Source: 34-65-8 sp046294735 (lineage in GTDB: Bacteria; Pseudomonadota; Alphaproteobacteria; Sphingomonadales; Sphingomonadaceae). From it: a stretch of DNA of 64,000 nucleotides. Below, in pieces: positions 7,483 through 17,400 of this stretch; the stretch's first letter is position 1, and the number at the start of each line of letters is the position of its first letter. Made by a program: the position numbers and the translations under genes. The stretch covers positions 1 through 64,000 of the forward strand of contig JBKBKB010000007.1 in the NCBI GenBank assembly GCA_046294735.1. The letters are read 5' to 3'. The notes under the pieces were generated by a model. That model worked only from the letters and a program-made list of their open reading frames with translations. It ran no database searches and had not been told where the DNA came from.

Positions 7483-9189
7483 ATGGCTTCAACAGCCAAC
7501 CCCTCGCGCGCCGATTTCGAGGCGATGCTTAACGAACAGCTCGGCGGCGCCGGCGAAGACGGCTTTGAAGGCCGCGTCGTCAAGGGCACCGTTACCGCAA
7601 TCGAAAACGGTTTTGCGATCATCGACGTGGGCCTCAAGAGCGAAGGCCGCATCGATCTCAAGGAATTCCAGCGCAGCGACGATGATCAGGCTCTGGCTGT
7701 CGGCTCTGAAGTCGAAGTGTTTGTCGACCGCGTCGAGAACGCCGACGGCGAAGCCATGCTCAGCCGTGACCGCGCCCGCCGCGAAGCCGCATGGGACAAG
7801 CTGGAAAGCGAATTTGGCGAAGGCAAGCGCGTGGAAGGCCGCATCTTCGGCCGCGTCAAGGGCGGTTTCACCGTCGATCTCGACGGCGCCGTGGCCTTCC
7901 TCCCCGGCAGCCAGGTCGACATCCGACCGGTGCGCGATGTCGCCCCGCTGATGGACGTGCCGCAGCCGTTCATGGTGCTGAAGATGGATCGTCGCCGCGG
8001 CAACATCGTCGTTAGCCGCCGCGCAGTGCTGGAAGAAACCCGCGCCGAACAGCGCAGCGAGCTGATCGACAAGCTCGCCGAAGGCCAGATCATCGACGGC
8101 GTGGTCAAGAACATCACCGACTACGGGGCGTTCGTTGATCTGGGCGGAATCGACGGCCTGCTCCACGTCACCGACATGAGCTACAAGCGGGTCAACCACC
8201 CAAGCGAAGTGATCGAGATCGGCCAGACGGTCACGGTCCAGATCGTCCGCATTAACGAAGAAACCCAGCGCATCAGCCTTGGCATGAAGCAGCTCGAAAG
8301 CGATCCGTGGGATGGCGTGAGCGCCAAGTACCCGATCGGCGCGAAGCTGAGCGGCACCGTCACCAACATCACCGAATATGGTGCCTTCGTGGAACTGGAG
8401 GCGGGCATCGAAGGCCTGGTCCATGTCAGCGAAATGAGCTGGACCAAGAAGAACGTCCACCCCGGCAAGATCGTCTCGACCAGCCAGGAAGTCGACGTGC
8501 TGGTGCTCGAAGTGGATAGCGACAAGCGCCGTATCAGCCTTGGCCTCAAGCAGGCTCAGGGCAACCCGTGGGAAGAATTCGCCGCCAAGAACCCGGTCGG
8601 GACAAAGGTCACCGGCGAAGTCAAGAACGCGACCGAATTCGGCCTGTTCATCGGGCTCGACGGCGACGTGGATGGCATGGTGCACATGTCGGATATCGCC
8701 TGGGGCCTGTCGGGCGAAGACGCGCTGGCCCTGCACCGCAAGGGCGAGCAGGTCGAAGCAGTGGTACTCGATGTCGATATCGAGAAGGAGCGCATCAGCC
8801 TCGGCATGAAGCAGCTCGAAAAGGGTGCCCCGAGCGAGGCCGCTGCCTCAGGCGGTTCGCTCAAGCGCAACGACGTGGTCACCGTGACCGTGCTCGAAGT
8901 GCGTGATGGCGGTCTCGAAGTGCAGGTCGGCGACGACGGAGCGACCGGCTTCATCAAGCGCAGCGACCTCGGCCGTGACCGCGACGAACAGCGCCCAGAC
9001 CGCTTCCAGGTCGGCGGCAAGGTCGACGCCATGGTGATCGGCTTCGACCGTTCGAAGAAGCCCAACTTCTCGATCAAGGCCCGCCAGATCCACGAGGAAA
9101 AGGAAGCCGTCGCCCAGTTCGGTTCGTCTGATTCGGGTGCCTCGCTCGGCGACATCCTTGGTGAAGCGCTCAAAGCCAAGAAGGACTGA
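7483..9189 (+). CDS. rpsA: 30S ribosomal protein bS1
   Basis: S1 binds mRNA leaders and helps deliver them to the 30S decoding site. The chain holds six S1/OB repeats, the middle ones marked by ITDYGAFVDLGGIDGLLHVTD, ITEYGAFVELEAGIEGLVHVSE and ATEFGLFIGLDGDVDGMVHMSD-type segments, each ending near ISLGMKQL or ISLGLKQ. I chose the ATG for MASTANPSRADF (568 residues), preceded by AAGGAA about 9 nt upstream, over an in-frame GTG six codons earlier. A terminator follows. Confidence 0.97.
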   Translation: MASTANPSRADFEAMLNEQLGGAGEDGFEGRVVKGTVTAIENGFAIIDVGLKSEGRIDLKEFQRSDDDQALAVGSEVEVFVDRVENADGEAMLSRDRARREAAWDKLESEFGEGKRVEGRIFGRVKGGFTVDLDGAVAFLPGSQVDIRPVRDVAPLMDVPQPFMVLKMDRRRGNIVVSRRAVLEETRAEQRSELIDKLAEGQIIDGVVKNITDYGAFVDLGGIDGLLHVTDMSYKRVNHPSEVIEIGQTVTVQIVRINEETQRISLGMKQLESDPWDGVSAKYPIGAKLSGTVTNITEYGAFVELEAGIEGLVHVSEMSWTKKNVHPGKIVSTSQEVDVLVLEVDSDKRRISLGLKQAQGNPWEEFAAKNPVGTKVTGEVKNATEFGLFIGLDGDVDGMVHMSDIAWGLSGEDALALHRKGEQVEAVVLDVDIEKERISLGMKQLEKGAPSEAAASGGSLKRNDVVTVTVLEVRDGGLEVQVGDDGATGFIKRSDLGRDRDEQRPDRFQVGGKVDAMVIGFDRSKKPNFSIKARQIHEEKEAVAQFGSSDSGASLGDILGEALKAKKD

Positions 9190-9207
9190 GGCCAGCGCCC
9201 GGACCAA

Positions 9208-9246
9208 GAAAGGCCCGCCCGGAGCGATCCGGGCGGGCCTTTTCTT
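9208..9246 (+). terminator. intrinsic terminator after rpsA
   Basis: Arms AAGGCCCGCCCGGA and TCCGGGCGGGCCTT with a 4-nt GCGA loop, followed by TTTCTTTT. It lies about 20 nt after the rpsA stop. Confidence 0.92.
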
Positions 9247-9274
9247 TTGCTCTCCGGCACCCTAGGTGGAACTG

Positions 9275-10030
9275 ATGCTACAAATTCACCAGTTTCCGTG
9301 CCTGTCCGACAACTATGGATATCTGATCCACGATCCCGCCAGCGGCGAGACCGCGTGCATCGATACCCCCGATGCCGAGGTTTATCTGCGCGAGGCAGAG
9401 GCCAAGGGCTGGCGGATCACGCAGGTCTGGAACACCCACTGGCATCCGGACCACGCGGGCGGAAACGAGGCGCTCAAGGCGGCTACAGGCTGCACCGTCA
9501 CTGCCCCCGCCGAAGTCGAAAAGATCGCTGCACCTGACCGGGTGGTGGCGCATGGCGACACTGTTACGCTTGGCAGCATCACCGCGCAGGTGATCGACGT
9601 TTCGGGCCACACCAACGGCCACATCGCGTTCCATATTCCGCAAGCCGGCGTCGCCTTTGTTGGCGATGCGGTGTTCGCTCTGGGCTGCGGCCGGATGTTC
9701 GAAGGCGAACCGAAGCAGTTCTGGGACAGCCTCACCCGAATCAAGGCCCTCCCGGCGGAAACCGTGCTCTACTGCGCACACGAATACACCCAATCGAACG
9801 CGAAGTTCGCGCTCCATGCCGATCCTGACAACGCGGCTTTGCAGGATTACGCGGCGGAGGTCGATCGCAAGCGGGCCGCGGGGGAATGGACCGTGCCCAC
9901 TACCCTCGCCCGGGAACTGGTCACCAATCCCTTCCTGCGTGCCGACAACGACGACATGCAGGCCCGCTGGGGCGGCACTGCCCCGCATGAGACATTCGCA
10001 GCGCTGAGGGCGGCGAAAGACAATTTCTGA
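9275..10030 (+). CDS. gloB: hydroxyacylglutathione hydrolase (glyoxalase II)
   Basis: GloB hydrolyses S-lactoylglutathione to lactate and glutathione, the second step of methylglyoxal detoxification. The metallo-beta-lactamase fold shows the binuclear metal motif THWHPDHAGG, then GHTNGHIAFH, FVGDAVFALGCGRMFEG and the CAHEYTQSNAKFA segment specific to glyoxalase II. The ATG for MLQIHQFPCLSDNYG gives 251 residues, the family length, with AGGTGGA just upstream. It is followed after 7 nt by an oxidoreductase gene in the same direction. Confidence 0.95.
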   Translation: MLQIHQFPCLSDNYGYLIHDPASGETACIDTPDAEVYLREAEAKGWRITQVWNTHWHPDHAGGNEALKAATGCTVTAPAEVEKIAAPDRVVAHGDTVTLGSITAQVIDVSGHTNGHIAFHIPQAGVAFVGDAVFALGCGRMFEGEPKQFWDSLTRIKALPAETVLYCAHEYTQSNAKFALHADPDNAALQDYAAEVDRKRAAGEWTVPTTLARELVTNPFLRADNDDMQARWGGTAPHETFAALRAAKDNF

Positions 10031-10037
10031 ACGGCTG

Positions 10038-11018
10038 ATGATGCAGGCCCTGAGGGTCCAGCGGCTGACGCCTGATCTATCGGGCGTGGCGCTGCTTGAC
10101 CTGCCGGTGCCAGAACCCGGCACCGAAGAAGCGCTGGTGCGCGTCCGCGCCAGCTCGCTCAACTACCCCGATCTGCTGATGACCCGCGGGGACTACCAAT
10201 TCAAGCCGGAGGTGCCATTCACACTCGGGCTGGAGTTGGCGGGTGAAGTGATCAGCGCACCGGCAGGCTCGGGCTTCACACCCGGCGACCGGGTGATGGG
10301 CGGTGCCAAGACCGCCGGGATGGCGGACTATGCAGTTCTGCCCGCCGCCAATTTACGGCTTGTTCCCGGTGCTTTGTCATTCGAACACGCCGCTGTGATG
10401 GGTGCGGCCTATTCCACCGCATGGACCGCGCTGGTTGAAATCGGCAGGCTAGAGCCCGGCCAATGGGTGCTGGTCCAAGGCGCAAGCGGCGGGGTCGGCC
10501 TGGCCGCCTGCGATCTGGCCACGGCGCTTGGCGCGCGGGTCATCGCCGCAACGCACCGGGCGGACAAGCTTGGCCGGATCGAACAGGCCGTCTCAGTCGA
10601 GGCAGCCATCCTCAACACCGGGCGTTTCCGCGATGAAGTCATCCGGATCACTGACGGCGCGCTGTGCAACATCGTGTTCGATCCTGTTGGCGGCGACGTG
10701 TTCGACGAAAGCACGCGGTGCGTGGCTTTTGGCGGGCAGTTGCAGGTGATCGGGTTCGTCTCAGGCCGCATCCCGGAGATCGCGGTCAACATCCCGCTGA
10801 TCAAGGGCTTCTCGGTGGTCGGCGTGCGCGCGGGCGAATATGCGCGCCGCTTTCCCGAGCGGGGCAAGGCGATCGCGGCCGAGATCGATGCGCTGGCCAG
10901 CGCGGGCCGGATCACCCCGCACATCGATCGCACCCTGCCCCTCGCCCGCTGGCGCGAAGCGTTTGACGCCATGGCGGCAGGCGAGGTGGTCGGCAAGGTG
11001 GTGCTACTGCCAGCCTGA
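10038..11018 (+). CDS. zinc-independent NADPH:quinone oxidoreductase (MDR family)
   Basis: A 326-residue member of the quinone oxidoreductase branch of the medium-chain dehydrogenase/reductase superfamily. It has the N-terminal GroES-like domain (LNYPDLLMTRGDYQ, PFTLGLELAGEV) and a Rossmann domain with VLVQGASGGVGLAACDLA for NADPH binding. The zinc-binding cysteines of alcohol dehydrogenases are absent. The second of two adjacent ATGs (10041) could also be used. The substrate cannot be told from sequence; reduction of quinones or enones is the family activity. It is probably co-transcribed with gloB. Confidence 0.88.
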   Translation: MMQALRVQRLTPDLSGVALLDLPVPEPGTEEALVRVRASSLNYPDLLMTRGDYQFKPEVPFTLGLELAGEVISAPAGSGFTPGDRVMGGAKTAGMADYAVLPAANLRLVPGALSFEHAAVMGAAYSTAWTALVEIGRLEPGQWVLVQGASGGVGLAACDLATALGARVIAATHRADKLGRIEQAVSVEAAILNTGRFRDEVIRITDGALCNIVFDPVGGDVFDESTRCVAFGGQLQVIGFVSGRIPEIAVNIPLIKGFSVVGVRAGEYARRFPERGKAIAAEIDALASAGRITPHIDRTLPLARWREAFDAMAAGEVVGKVVLLPA

Positions 11019-11023
11019 TACGA

Positions 11024-11052
11024 AAAAGGGCGGCCCATCGGACCGCCCCTCT
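11024..11052 (-). terminator. intrinsic terminator of the atpIBEF'F operon
   Basis: On the minus strand GGGCGGTCC and GGGCCGCCC form a 9-bp stem (one G-U pair) around GAT, followed by TTTTT. It sits between the convergent atpF and oxidoreductase genes and may also act on plus-strand transcripts, which end CCCCTCTTTC. Confidence 0.88.
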
Positions 11053-11078
11053 TTCAGCATCGACAGGCTGCGCCGCGA

Positions 11079-11606
11079 TCAAATCCCGGCAATGACCTCG
11101 TCCGCCAGCTTGGCATCAGCCGCCGCATCGTGCTTGGCCGCGATGAGCTTGCGCGCCGCTCCGGACGCTGCACTGGCCGCCCTCGCCCGGACCTGCTCCA
11201 CAGCTTCACGCTCGGCCGCGCCGATCTTGTCTTCCGCCATTTGGGCACGGCGGGCGACCATTGCGGTGCTGTCCGCCTCTGCCTTGGCGAGCAGCGCATC
11301 CGCTTCACGCCGGGCACCTTCCAGCATCGCTTCCGCGTCTTTCTCGGCATTGGCGATCTTGGCAGAATATTCGTTGCGTAGCGCTTCCGCCTCGGCGCGC
11401 AGCGCCTTGGCTTCGTCAAGCTGGGCGCGAATGGCGGCAATCTTGCTGTCCAGCCCACCGGTGATCATCCCGGGGACCTTTTTCCACACCATTACCGCGA
11501 TCAGAACCAGCATCGCAATCGAGACAACCTGATAGGCCTGCAGCCCGAACAGGGTGGGTTCGACATGGGCCGCTTCTCCGGCAGCGTCGGCGAGGAACTC
11601 AAGCAT
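11079..11606 (-). CDS. atpF: ATP synthase Fo subunit b
   Basis: Subunit b is half of the peripheral stalk joining the Fo membrane part to the F1 head. The 175 residues have one membrane helix at about 24-44 (VVSIAMLVLIAVMVW) and then a long, charged Ala/Glu/Arg-rich coiled coil. The N-terminal 15-20 residues before the helix are longer than in the b' partner. Its start overlaps the upstream b' gene by 8 nt. It is the last gene of the Fo operon; F1 genes are not in this window. Confidence 0.92.
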   Translation of the reverse strand: MLEFLADAAGEAAHVEPTLFGLQAYQVVSIAMLVLIAVMVWKKVPGMITGGLDSKIAAIRAQLDEAKALRAEAEALRNEYSAKIANAEKDAEAMLEGARREADALLAKAEADSTAMVARRAQMAEDKIGAAEREAVEQVRARAASAASGAARKLIAAKHDAAADAKLADEVIAGI

Positions 11607-12093
11607 GGCTCATGGCCTCCTTGACGGCAGCCTTTGCGGCCGGCTTGGTCACCTTGATGCCTGCCAGCCGCTGGACAATGTCTTGCGCGGCTTCAACCGC
11701 AACATCCTCGATCTCGGCCATCGCCGAGGCGCGGGCTGCGGCAATCGCGGCTTCTGCTTCCGCAATCCGGGCATCGATGCCCTGCTGTGCCTTGGCCAGC
11801 CTGGCCTCGCTTGCAGCCGCCGCCTCCGCCTTGGCCTTGGCCACAGTTTCCTGCGCCGCTGCACGATTGGCATTCTCACGTGCCCGCCACGCCTGTTCCT
11901 CTGCGTCGGCTTGCGCGCGCGCAGCCTCGGCAGCGGCAATGTCAGCCGCGATCTGGCCGTCGCGCTGGTCCACGGTGGCCATGACCTTGGGCACCATGCC
12001 CCGGCCAACGATGAAATAGACGGCGCCGAAGAAGATCAGCAGCCAGAAGATCTGGCTGGCATAGGTCTCCATCAACTGGGCTATTTGAGGCAT
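11599..12093 (-). CDS. ATP synthase Fo subunit b'
   Basis: A second, diverged stator subunit found in alphaproteobacteria and photosynthetic bacteria; it pairs with b to make a heterodimeric stalk. The 164 residues start MPQIAQLMETYASQIFWLL, the typical b' N-terminus, with a membrane helix at about 12-33 followed by an Ala/Glu-rich coiled coil. The symbol atpF' (or atpG) is used in relatives. It lies between atpE and atpF and overlaps atpF by 8 nt. Confidence 0.92.
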   Translation of the reverse strand: MPQIAQLMETYASQIFWLLIFFGAVYFIVGRGMVPKVMATVDQRDGQIAADIAAAEAARAQADAEEQAWRARENANRAAAQETVAKAKAEAAAASEARLAKAQQGIDARIAEAEAAIAAARASAMAEIEDVAVEAAQDIVQRLAGIKVTKPAAKAAVKEAMSHA

Positions 12094-12176
12094 GGGTCGA
12101 AACCTTGCGCGGGAAAGCGGGAAAACGGCAGGCGGGCGCCGGACCGTGCCGACGCCCTGCCCGATTTATCAGTTCG

Positions 12177-12404
12177 TCAGGCGACGAAGATCAGGATCAT
12201 CGCCACGACGAACGCCAGCAGGCCGAGAAGTTCGGCGGCGGCGAAGCCGATGAACAGGCGGCCCTGCTGGCCGTCAGCGGCGCCCGGATTGCGCAGCGCG
12301 CTTTCGAGGAACGAACCGAACACGTTACCAACGCCGATCGCGGCCATACCGGCACCGATCGCGGCAAGGCCTGCACCGACGAGCTTTGCAGCTTCTGCTT
12401 CCAT
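12177..12404 (-). CDS. atpE: ATP synthase Fo subunit c
   Basis: Subunit c forms the proton-driven rotor ring. The 75 residues make a helical hairpin: helix 1 with the GAGLAAIGAGMAAIGVG glycine repeat, a polar RNPGAADGQQGR loop facing F1, and helix 2 with the proton-carrying Glu in FAAAELLGLLAF. The length and Glu carboxylate are typical of alphaproteobacteria. It is flanked by atpB upstream and the b' gene downstream. Confidence 0.97.
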   Translation of the reverse strand: MEAEAAKLVGAGLAAIGAGMAAIGVGNVFGSFLESALRNPGAADGQQGRLFIGFAAAELLGLLAFVVAMILIFVA

Positions 12405-12450
12405 GATGAAACTCCTTTGGATTGAGATAGTTGATTGAAGGGATTGAAAC

Positions 12451-13230
12451 TCAGTGGAGGTGTTCGGCGTCGTTGATGTAAAGCGAGGTCAACAACGCGA
12501 AAACATACGCCTGGATACCGGCAACCAGGATTTCCAGCGCGCTGATGGCAATCATCAGGGCAAAGCTGGGAATGCCGACCAGGGCGGCAATCCCGACCCC
12601 GGCATTGCCCCCGTTGATGACGAAGCCCGACAGCACCTTGAGCAGGACGTGGCCAGCCATCATCGCCACGAACAGCCGCAGCGCCAGGCTGAACGGGCGG
12701 ATCATGAACGAGAACAGCTCGATCAGGAAGATGATCGGGATCATCGGCACGGGCGTGCCGTGGGGGATGAACAGGCTGAAAAAATGGAAACCGTGCTTCC
12801 AGAAGCCCACAATCAACACGATCGCAAAGCTGATCGCGGCGAGCACGCCGGTGATGGTGAAGTGGCTGGTGAAAGTGAACGGATGGATTCCGACCACACC
12901 CAGCGGCAGCAAGCCCAGCAGGTTGGCAAACAGGATGAACATGAACAGCGAGAACACGTAGGGGACATACTTGCGCCCTTCCTTGCCGATGTTCGCTTCC
13001 AGCATGTTGTCGATGAAGCCGGTGAAGCTTTCGACCGCCATCTGCCAGCGACCGGGTACCAGCTCGCGCTTCAGCCCGCCCGCCACGAACACCGTAAGGA
13101 TGATCGTGGTAACCAGCATCCACATGGCGCTGTTGGTGAAGGAAAGGTCATAACCCGCAAGTTCGAAGGGGACCACCGGTTCAATGGTGAACTGGTGCAT
13201 CGGATCGATCTTGCCCTGTTCGGCTGCCAC
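12451..13230 (-). CDS. atpB: ATP synthase Fo subunit a
   Basis: Subunit a carries the two proton half-channels at the c-ring. The essential arginine is visible in PFSLALRLFVAMMAGH. The 259 residues contain five to six hydrophobic helices, among them FANLLGLLPLGVVG and SFALMIAISALEILVAGIQA. The frame begins at GTG; an in-frame ATG ten codons later (MHQFTIEP) is an equally plausible start. Confidence 0.95.
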   Translation of the reverse strand: MAAEQGKIDPMHQFTIEPVVPFELAGYDLSFTNSAMWMLVTTIILTVFVAGGLKRELVPGRWQMAVESFTGFIDNMLEANIGKEGRKYVPYVFSLFMFILFANLLGLLPLGVVGIHPFTFTSHFTITGVLAAISFAIVLIVGFWKHGFHFFSLFIPHGTPVPMIPIIFLIELFSFMIRPFSLALRLFVAMMAGHVLLKVLSGFVINGGNAGVGIAALVGIPSFALMIAISALEILVAGIQAYVFALLTSLYINDAEHLH

Positions 13231-13281
13231 GTCTGCTACGTCCCTAGTACCTGAAGAACCCCTACGCCCCGATTGCCCCGG

Positions 13282-13611
13282 CTATTCGGAGCGGTCATCG
13301 GGACGGGTGTTCGCCATCCGGATAATGTTCCTGAAAGCCACCGCTATTCCGAGGAACAGCCCAACCAACAGACCCCAGGGCGCGGTCCCGGCAAAACTGT
13401 CCACCAGCCAGCCAAACACCAGTCCACCGAGAATCCCCCCGAGCAGGTCCGCCAGGACCCGGTTGCCGCTGCGATAATTCGCGTCGGCACCCGTGCCTCG
13501 CGGCCGGTTGCGCTCCTCTTCACGCTCGCGTGCGGCCTTGAGCCGCGCTTCGAGCGCGTCGACACGCGCATCCTCGCCGATGGGTTCCCGTGCGGGTTTC
13601 TCGTCGCTCAT
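13282..13611 (-). CDS. atpI: AtpI-type ATP synthase assembly protein
   Basis: A 109-residue protein at the head of the Fo operon, in the usual atpI position. A charged N-terminal stretch with DALEARLKAAREREEERN is followed by two membrane helices (LLGGILGGLVFGWLVDSFAG and LLVGLFLGIAVAFRNII). AtpI proteins assist c-ring assembly or Mg2+ supply and are not part of the final enzyme. It starts at ATG and precedes atpB by about 50 nt. Confidence 0.85.
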   Translation of the reverse strand: MSDEKPAREPIGEDARVDALEARLKAAREREEERNRPRGTGADANYRSGNRVLADLLGGILGGLVFGWLVDSFAGTAPWGLLVGLFLGIAVAFRNIIRMANTRPDDRSE

Positions 13612-13754
13612 GCCTGCCTCCAGTCAAGGGAATGCGCAGCACGGGCGAGAGGCGCCCGCCGAGGGCGCCGCCCCCTTAGGCGGGGGTCATACCCAAGTCA
13701 ACCGGTGGCAGACCAAACTCGGCCGGGTATTTGCTGCATTTGCGAAAAGGGCTG

Positions 13755-14150
13755 TCAGGGGCAGCGCGGATCGCGCATCGGCGGGGCGCTGGTGCGGGTC
13801 TGCCAGCTGCCATCCGGGGCCTGGTATTTCTCCCCCGGGACAGTCCGCGCGATCGCAAGGCACCCGGCGGTGAGGGCATATTCCTCCAGCGTGGCTTTGG
13901 CTGCCTTGGCCCGCTCGGCATAGACTTCGCGGCGCTTGATGTTGATGTTGTTGACCATCCGCTGGAGCGCATCGCTGGGCTGGCCGACAATACCCAGATA
14001 GCCGTCCATCTTTTCGCCCACTTCCCCGCTCGAACGGGCTGCCTCGTAGGCGGGATCGCGCTGGGCAGATGCGGCTGTCGCCAGGCCGCCAATCGCAAGG
14101 ATCGCGAACGCGCCTGCCAGCATCCGGCTGCGGATCGGTTGTACACCCAT
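13755..14150 (-). CDS. ydbL: YdbL-family periplasmic protein (DUF1318)
   Basis: A 131-residue exported protein. The start at ATG (MGVQPIRSR) has GGAGAG upstream; a longer frame adds 23 unlike residues. A signal peptide is seen at about 10-30 with an ASAQ cleavage region. The mature part is typical DUF1318, with GYLGIVGQPSDALQRMVNNIN, RREVYAERAKAAKATLEEYA and a Cys in LTAGCLAIART. In E. coli YdbL acts with the lipoprotein YnbE and the bridge protein YdbH. Here all three genes follow in the same order on one strand. Confidence 0.85.
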   Translation of the reverse strand: MGVQPIRSRMLAGAFAILAIGGLATAASAQRDPAYEAARSSGEVGEKMDGYLGIVGQPSDALQRMVNNINIKRREVYAERAKAAKATLEEYALTAGCLAIARTVPGEKYQAPDGSWQTRTSAPPMRDPRCP

Positions 14151-14178
14151 GACACTCTCCTTCGGCGGACCTTCCGGT

Positions 14179-14439
14179 TCAGAAGATATCCGCGTTTTCG
14201 TCGATCGTGTTCCCCGCATCTGCGGCGAGACGATAAATCACTTCTTGCCGGATGTTGATATTGAGTTCGATGACGATCGGCTCGCTCGGCGCATTCACAT
14301 TGATGCACCCCGACAACGCCATGGAACTCGCCAGCAACACCAGCATCCCGGCGACCCCGCGCCCACCTCTGTGATCCAGCCCCTGCATGGCTGGGTCAAT
14401 CGCAGCGTGTGCGCCTCGGGTCAATCTGGCAGAGGTCAT
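14179..14439 (-). CDS. ynbE: YnbE-like outer-membrane lipoprotein
   Basis: A small predicted lipoprotein of 86 residues. The lipobox ALSGC at residues 41-45 is followed by INVNAPSEPIVIELNINI, the conserved YnbE core. The ATG at 14439 overlaps the ydbH stop as ATGA, which suggests coupled translation, but it leaves a long polar stretch before the signal helix. An internal ATG at 14388 would give a more usual signal peptide. YnbE is thought to stack at the outer membrane on the end of YdbH. Confidence 0.82.
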   Translation of the reverse strand: MTSARLTRGAHAAIDPAMQGLDHRGGRGVAGMLVLLASSMALSGCINVNAPSEPIVIELNINIRQEVIYRLAADAGNTIDENADIF

Positions 14440-17400
14440 GGCATGGTCTCGCTTTCCTGAGTCTGAATGGGCAATTCATCGGGCGCAGGGTCTTCCGGCT
14501 TGATCGCATCCAGCGGCGGACGCGGGGTCAGGCGTTCGCCGTCCGAGGTCAGCAGGCCGACCGAACGCGGATCGCGGATGAAAGCCGGATCGTACATCGC
14601 CCGAATCGAGGTGATGAGCTGGTAGAACGGGGCACGGATGTTGACGTTGAAGCGGATCGGCAGACCGGCGATCTGACGGGTGATGAAGTTCTGCCTCGTG
14701 CCTTCGCCCTGGCTGACCCCGTCGAATCGCACGCGGGTCACGATCTCGCCAGTCAGCGGGCCATCCATGCGAACTTCCATCGTCTTGTAGTCGAGTGAGC
14801 GCAGCGCGGCGAAGGCGAAGTTGGCGATCGCGCCCATGTCTTGGTAGGTCAGCTCGCCGATATACGAGATATTGCCGCCCGGCCGCCGGGAATCGAGTGC
14901 CCCGCCTTCAATCCGGCCATTGCCCATTTCGTCAAACACGATCGGCAGCACCCCGTCGAACACGCCGGTGGCATTGATATTGCCCAGTTCCATTTGCTGC
15001 ACGAACCGGGCAGCCTCCAGCCCCTCCACCCGGAAGACATAGCGCCGCACTTCGCCTTCACCGAAGTTCAGCGTGACTGGCTCAAGCGTGAGCTGTCCGC
15101 CAAGAAACGGCCATGTCCCGGTGCTGACCGCCAGCGTCTCGCCGCCCTTCAGTGCGAATTCGATCACCCCGTCGAACGCCTCGATCCCAGGATTGACAGA
15201 CGCAATCCGCAGCTGCTGCGCCGGGGCAGTGGTCAGATTGAGCAGGTCGGTGAAGCGGATCGTGCCGCTGACACCCCGCACGGGGCCGAAAGCGGCGGCC
15301 AGGTCGAGACTGTCGGATTCGAACAGGCCGGAACTGGTCACATTGCCCGCCGACCAGTCGAAACGGCCCCGCCCGGTCACCGTTCCGCGAACATTGGCGA
15401 CAAAACCCAGCGCCAGTTCGCTCAGCATGTCGGGCTGGAGCGATCCGTCGAAAGCGATTCCGCCGACCACCAGATCGGCCTGGCCGGTGCTGCGCGACAG
15501 GTCATGCATGATTGTCAGGTCAGCCAGAGTGCGGCTGGTGGCGGGGTGCACCACCGCTGCCGTGGCACGGACCACGCCATCCTGGAGGGTCAGCGCCCCG
15601 CCCGTGATCGACAGCGGATTGAACCGGGCCTTGTCGGCACGGTCAAGCAGGGCGAAGGTACCGTCGGTCAGGGTCAGCACCCCGTTGCGCACAGCCCAGC
15701 TTCCACTGCCGCCGGTCAGGTCGAGCGGAACGGCCGCAAGCCCTGCATCCGCCCGCTCGAAGGTGCCATCAATCAAACCTGCACTGATTTGCCCTCGAAC
15801 CTCACCCAGATCGAGCCGGTTGATGTCCGGGCCTTCGCCCAGCTGCAGCATGACATTGCGAGCCACCAGCGCCCCGGGCCATGCCAGAGCGACCGGGCCG
15901 GTGCGCACCTGCACCTTCGACCCCGCCAGTCTGCCGCTGAGGTCGAGACCAGGAACAGCGGCTGCAACGAGCAGGCCTGACGGTCCGCTGCGGACGATTG
16001 CGCTTGCGCGTCCAGGGCAGACCTGCAGCCGCCTGCCATCCAGCTCCAAATTGGCGATCGTGAGGCGATCAAACCGCACCTCGGTGCAGCGGCGCCACAA
16101 TTCCAGCCTGCCATTGGCGGCCAGAGCGCCCGAGACCGGAACAACCAGATTGCGGACCGATCCGCCCGGCACCTTTCCGGTGGCCCTGACCTCGCCCGCA
16201 AATCCAAGCGATCCGTCGCCGCCTTGGGTGAAATAGAAGGCTGGCAGGGCGAGCCTGCTGTCGCCTGCCGCATAGTCCTCCATCCGGGCGCGAAACACCA
16301 CGCTGCCGCCGGGCTGACTCTCCATCCGCCCGGCGATGCGCGGCAGGCCGTCCCCACCGGTCACGACATTGCCAGTGAAGCGCGGCAGACCGGCCCCGGC
16401 CATGGTGAGCTGGAACCGCGACAGCGACAGCAGCGCGGCACCGCTGGCCCCGCGCAGACTGGCCGAGGGAACGATCAGACTGGTCGCATCCCCGGTCCGG
16501 CGGACCCTGACATCGGCATCCAGCCGGCTCGCCGCCAGCTCCCGACCGAGCGCGGTGCGAACCCGGCCGACAAGCGGTGACAGGAGGGTGTTCTCGCTCG
16601 CCTGTTCCATCCCCGCCAGGGTGCTGTCGAGCGCCCGGCCGGCAGTGATCTCGCGTCCAGCGATTGTCGCATCGAGGGTCAGGCGCTCGAGCCCGCCGCG
16701 CGCCCGCACCGCCCCTTGCCCGGTCAGAGAGCCGATCAGCGCCTGGGCATGGCGCAGATCGCTGGCGGCAAGATCGAACGCGGCGTCAAGCCCGGTTCCC
16801 GTCTGCGAGCCCGCGACCGTTGCGCTGATATCGCCGCCCACCCGGGCCATCGACACCGGCCCTGCCACGATCTGTCCGAGAGTCAGGGCAGCGGTCGCGT
16901 CAAGCCGGTCGAAATCGGGCGAGGCGGTCGCCTTCAAGCGGGCAGACGAGCGGGCCAGGACAAGCCCTCCATCTGCACACTCGCCCCGTTCAAGCCGGAT
17001 CGGGCCGTCGAAAGAAGCCTGTCCAGTAGCGGTTGCAAGCGTGCCGTAGAAGGTGGCTCCCCGCGCGCGGCAACCGTCCAGCGCCAGCTCCGGCGCGGTC
17101 GCGGCAATGATTCCGCTGAAGCCACCAGGCAGCCAGCCACTGCCTTGCGCCTTGATCCCGACCGGCCCCAGGTCCGTTTCCAGCAGCGCCCGGGCATCGA
17201 CCAGCACAAGGTCAAGATCGGGCAGGCCCGGCGGGCCGGCGCGCTCGGCAAAAACCAGCGGATCGAGCGCACCGAACGACAGAGTCCCGCCGCGGTATGT
17301 GGCATGCAGACGCGGCCGGACCAGTTCCACCCGCGCAATTCCAGGCAAGCCGAAGCCATAGCGCGGAACGACCACTGCCCGATCTACCGTCAGGTCGGGC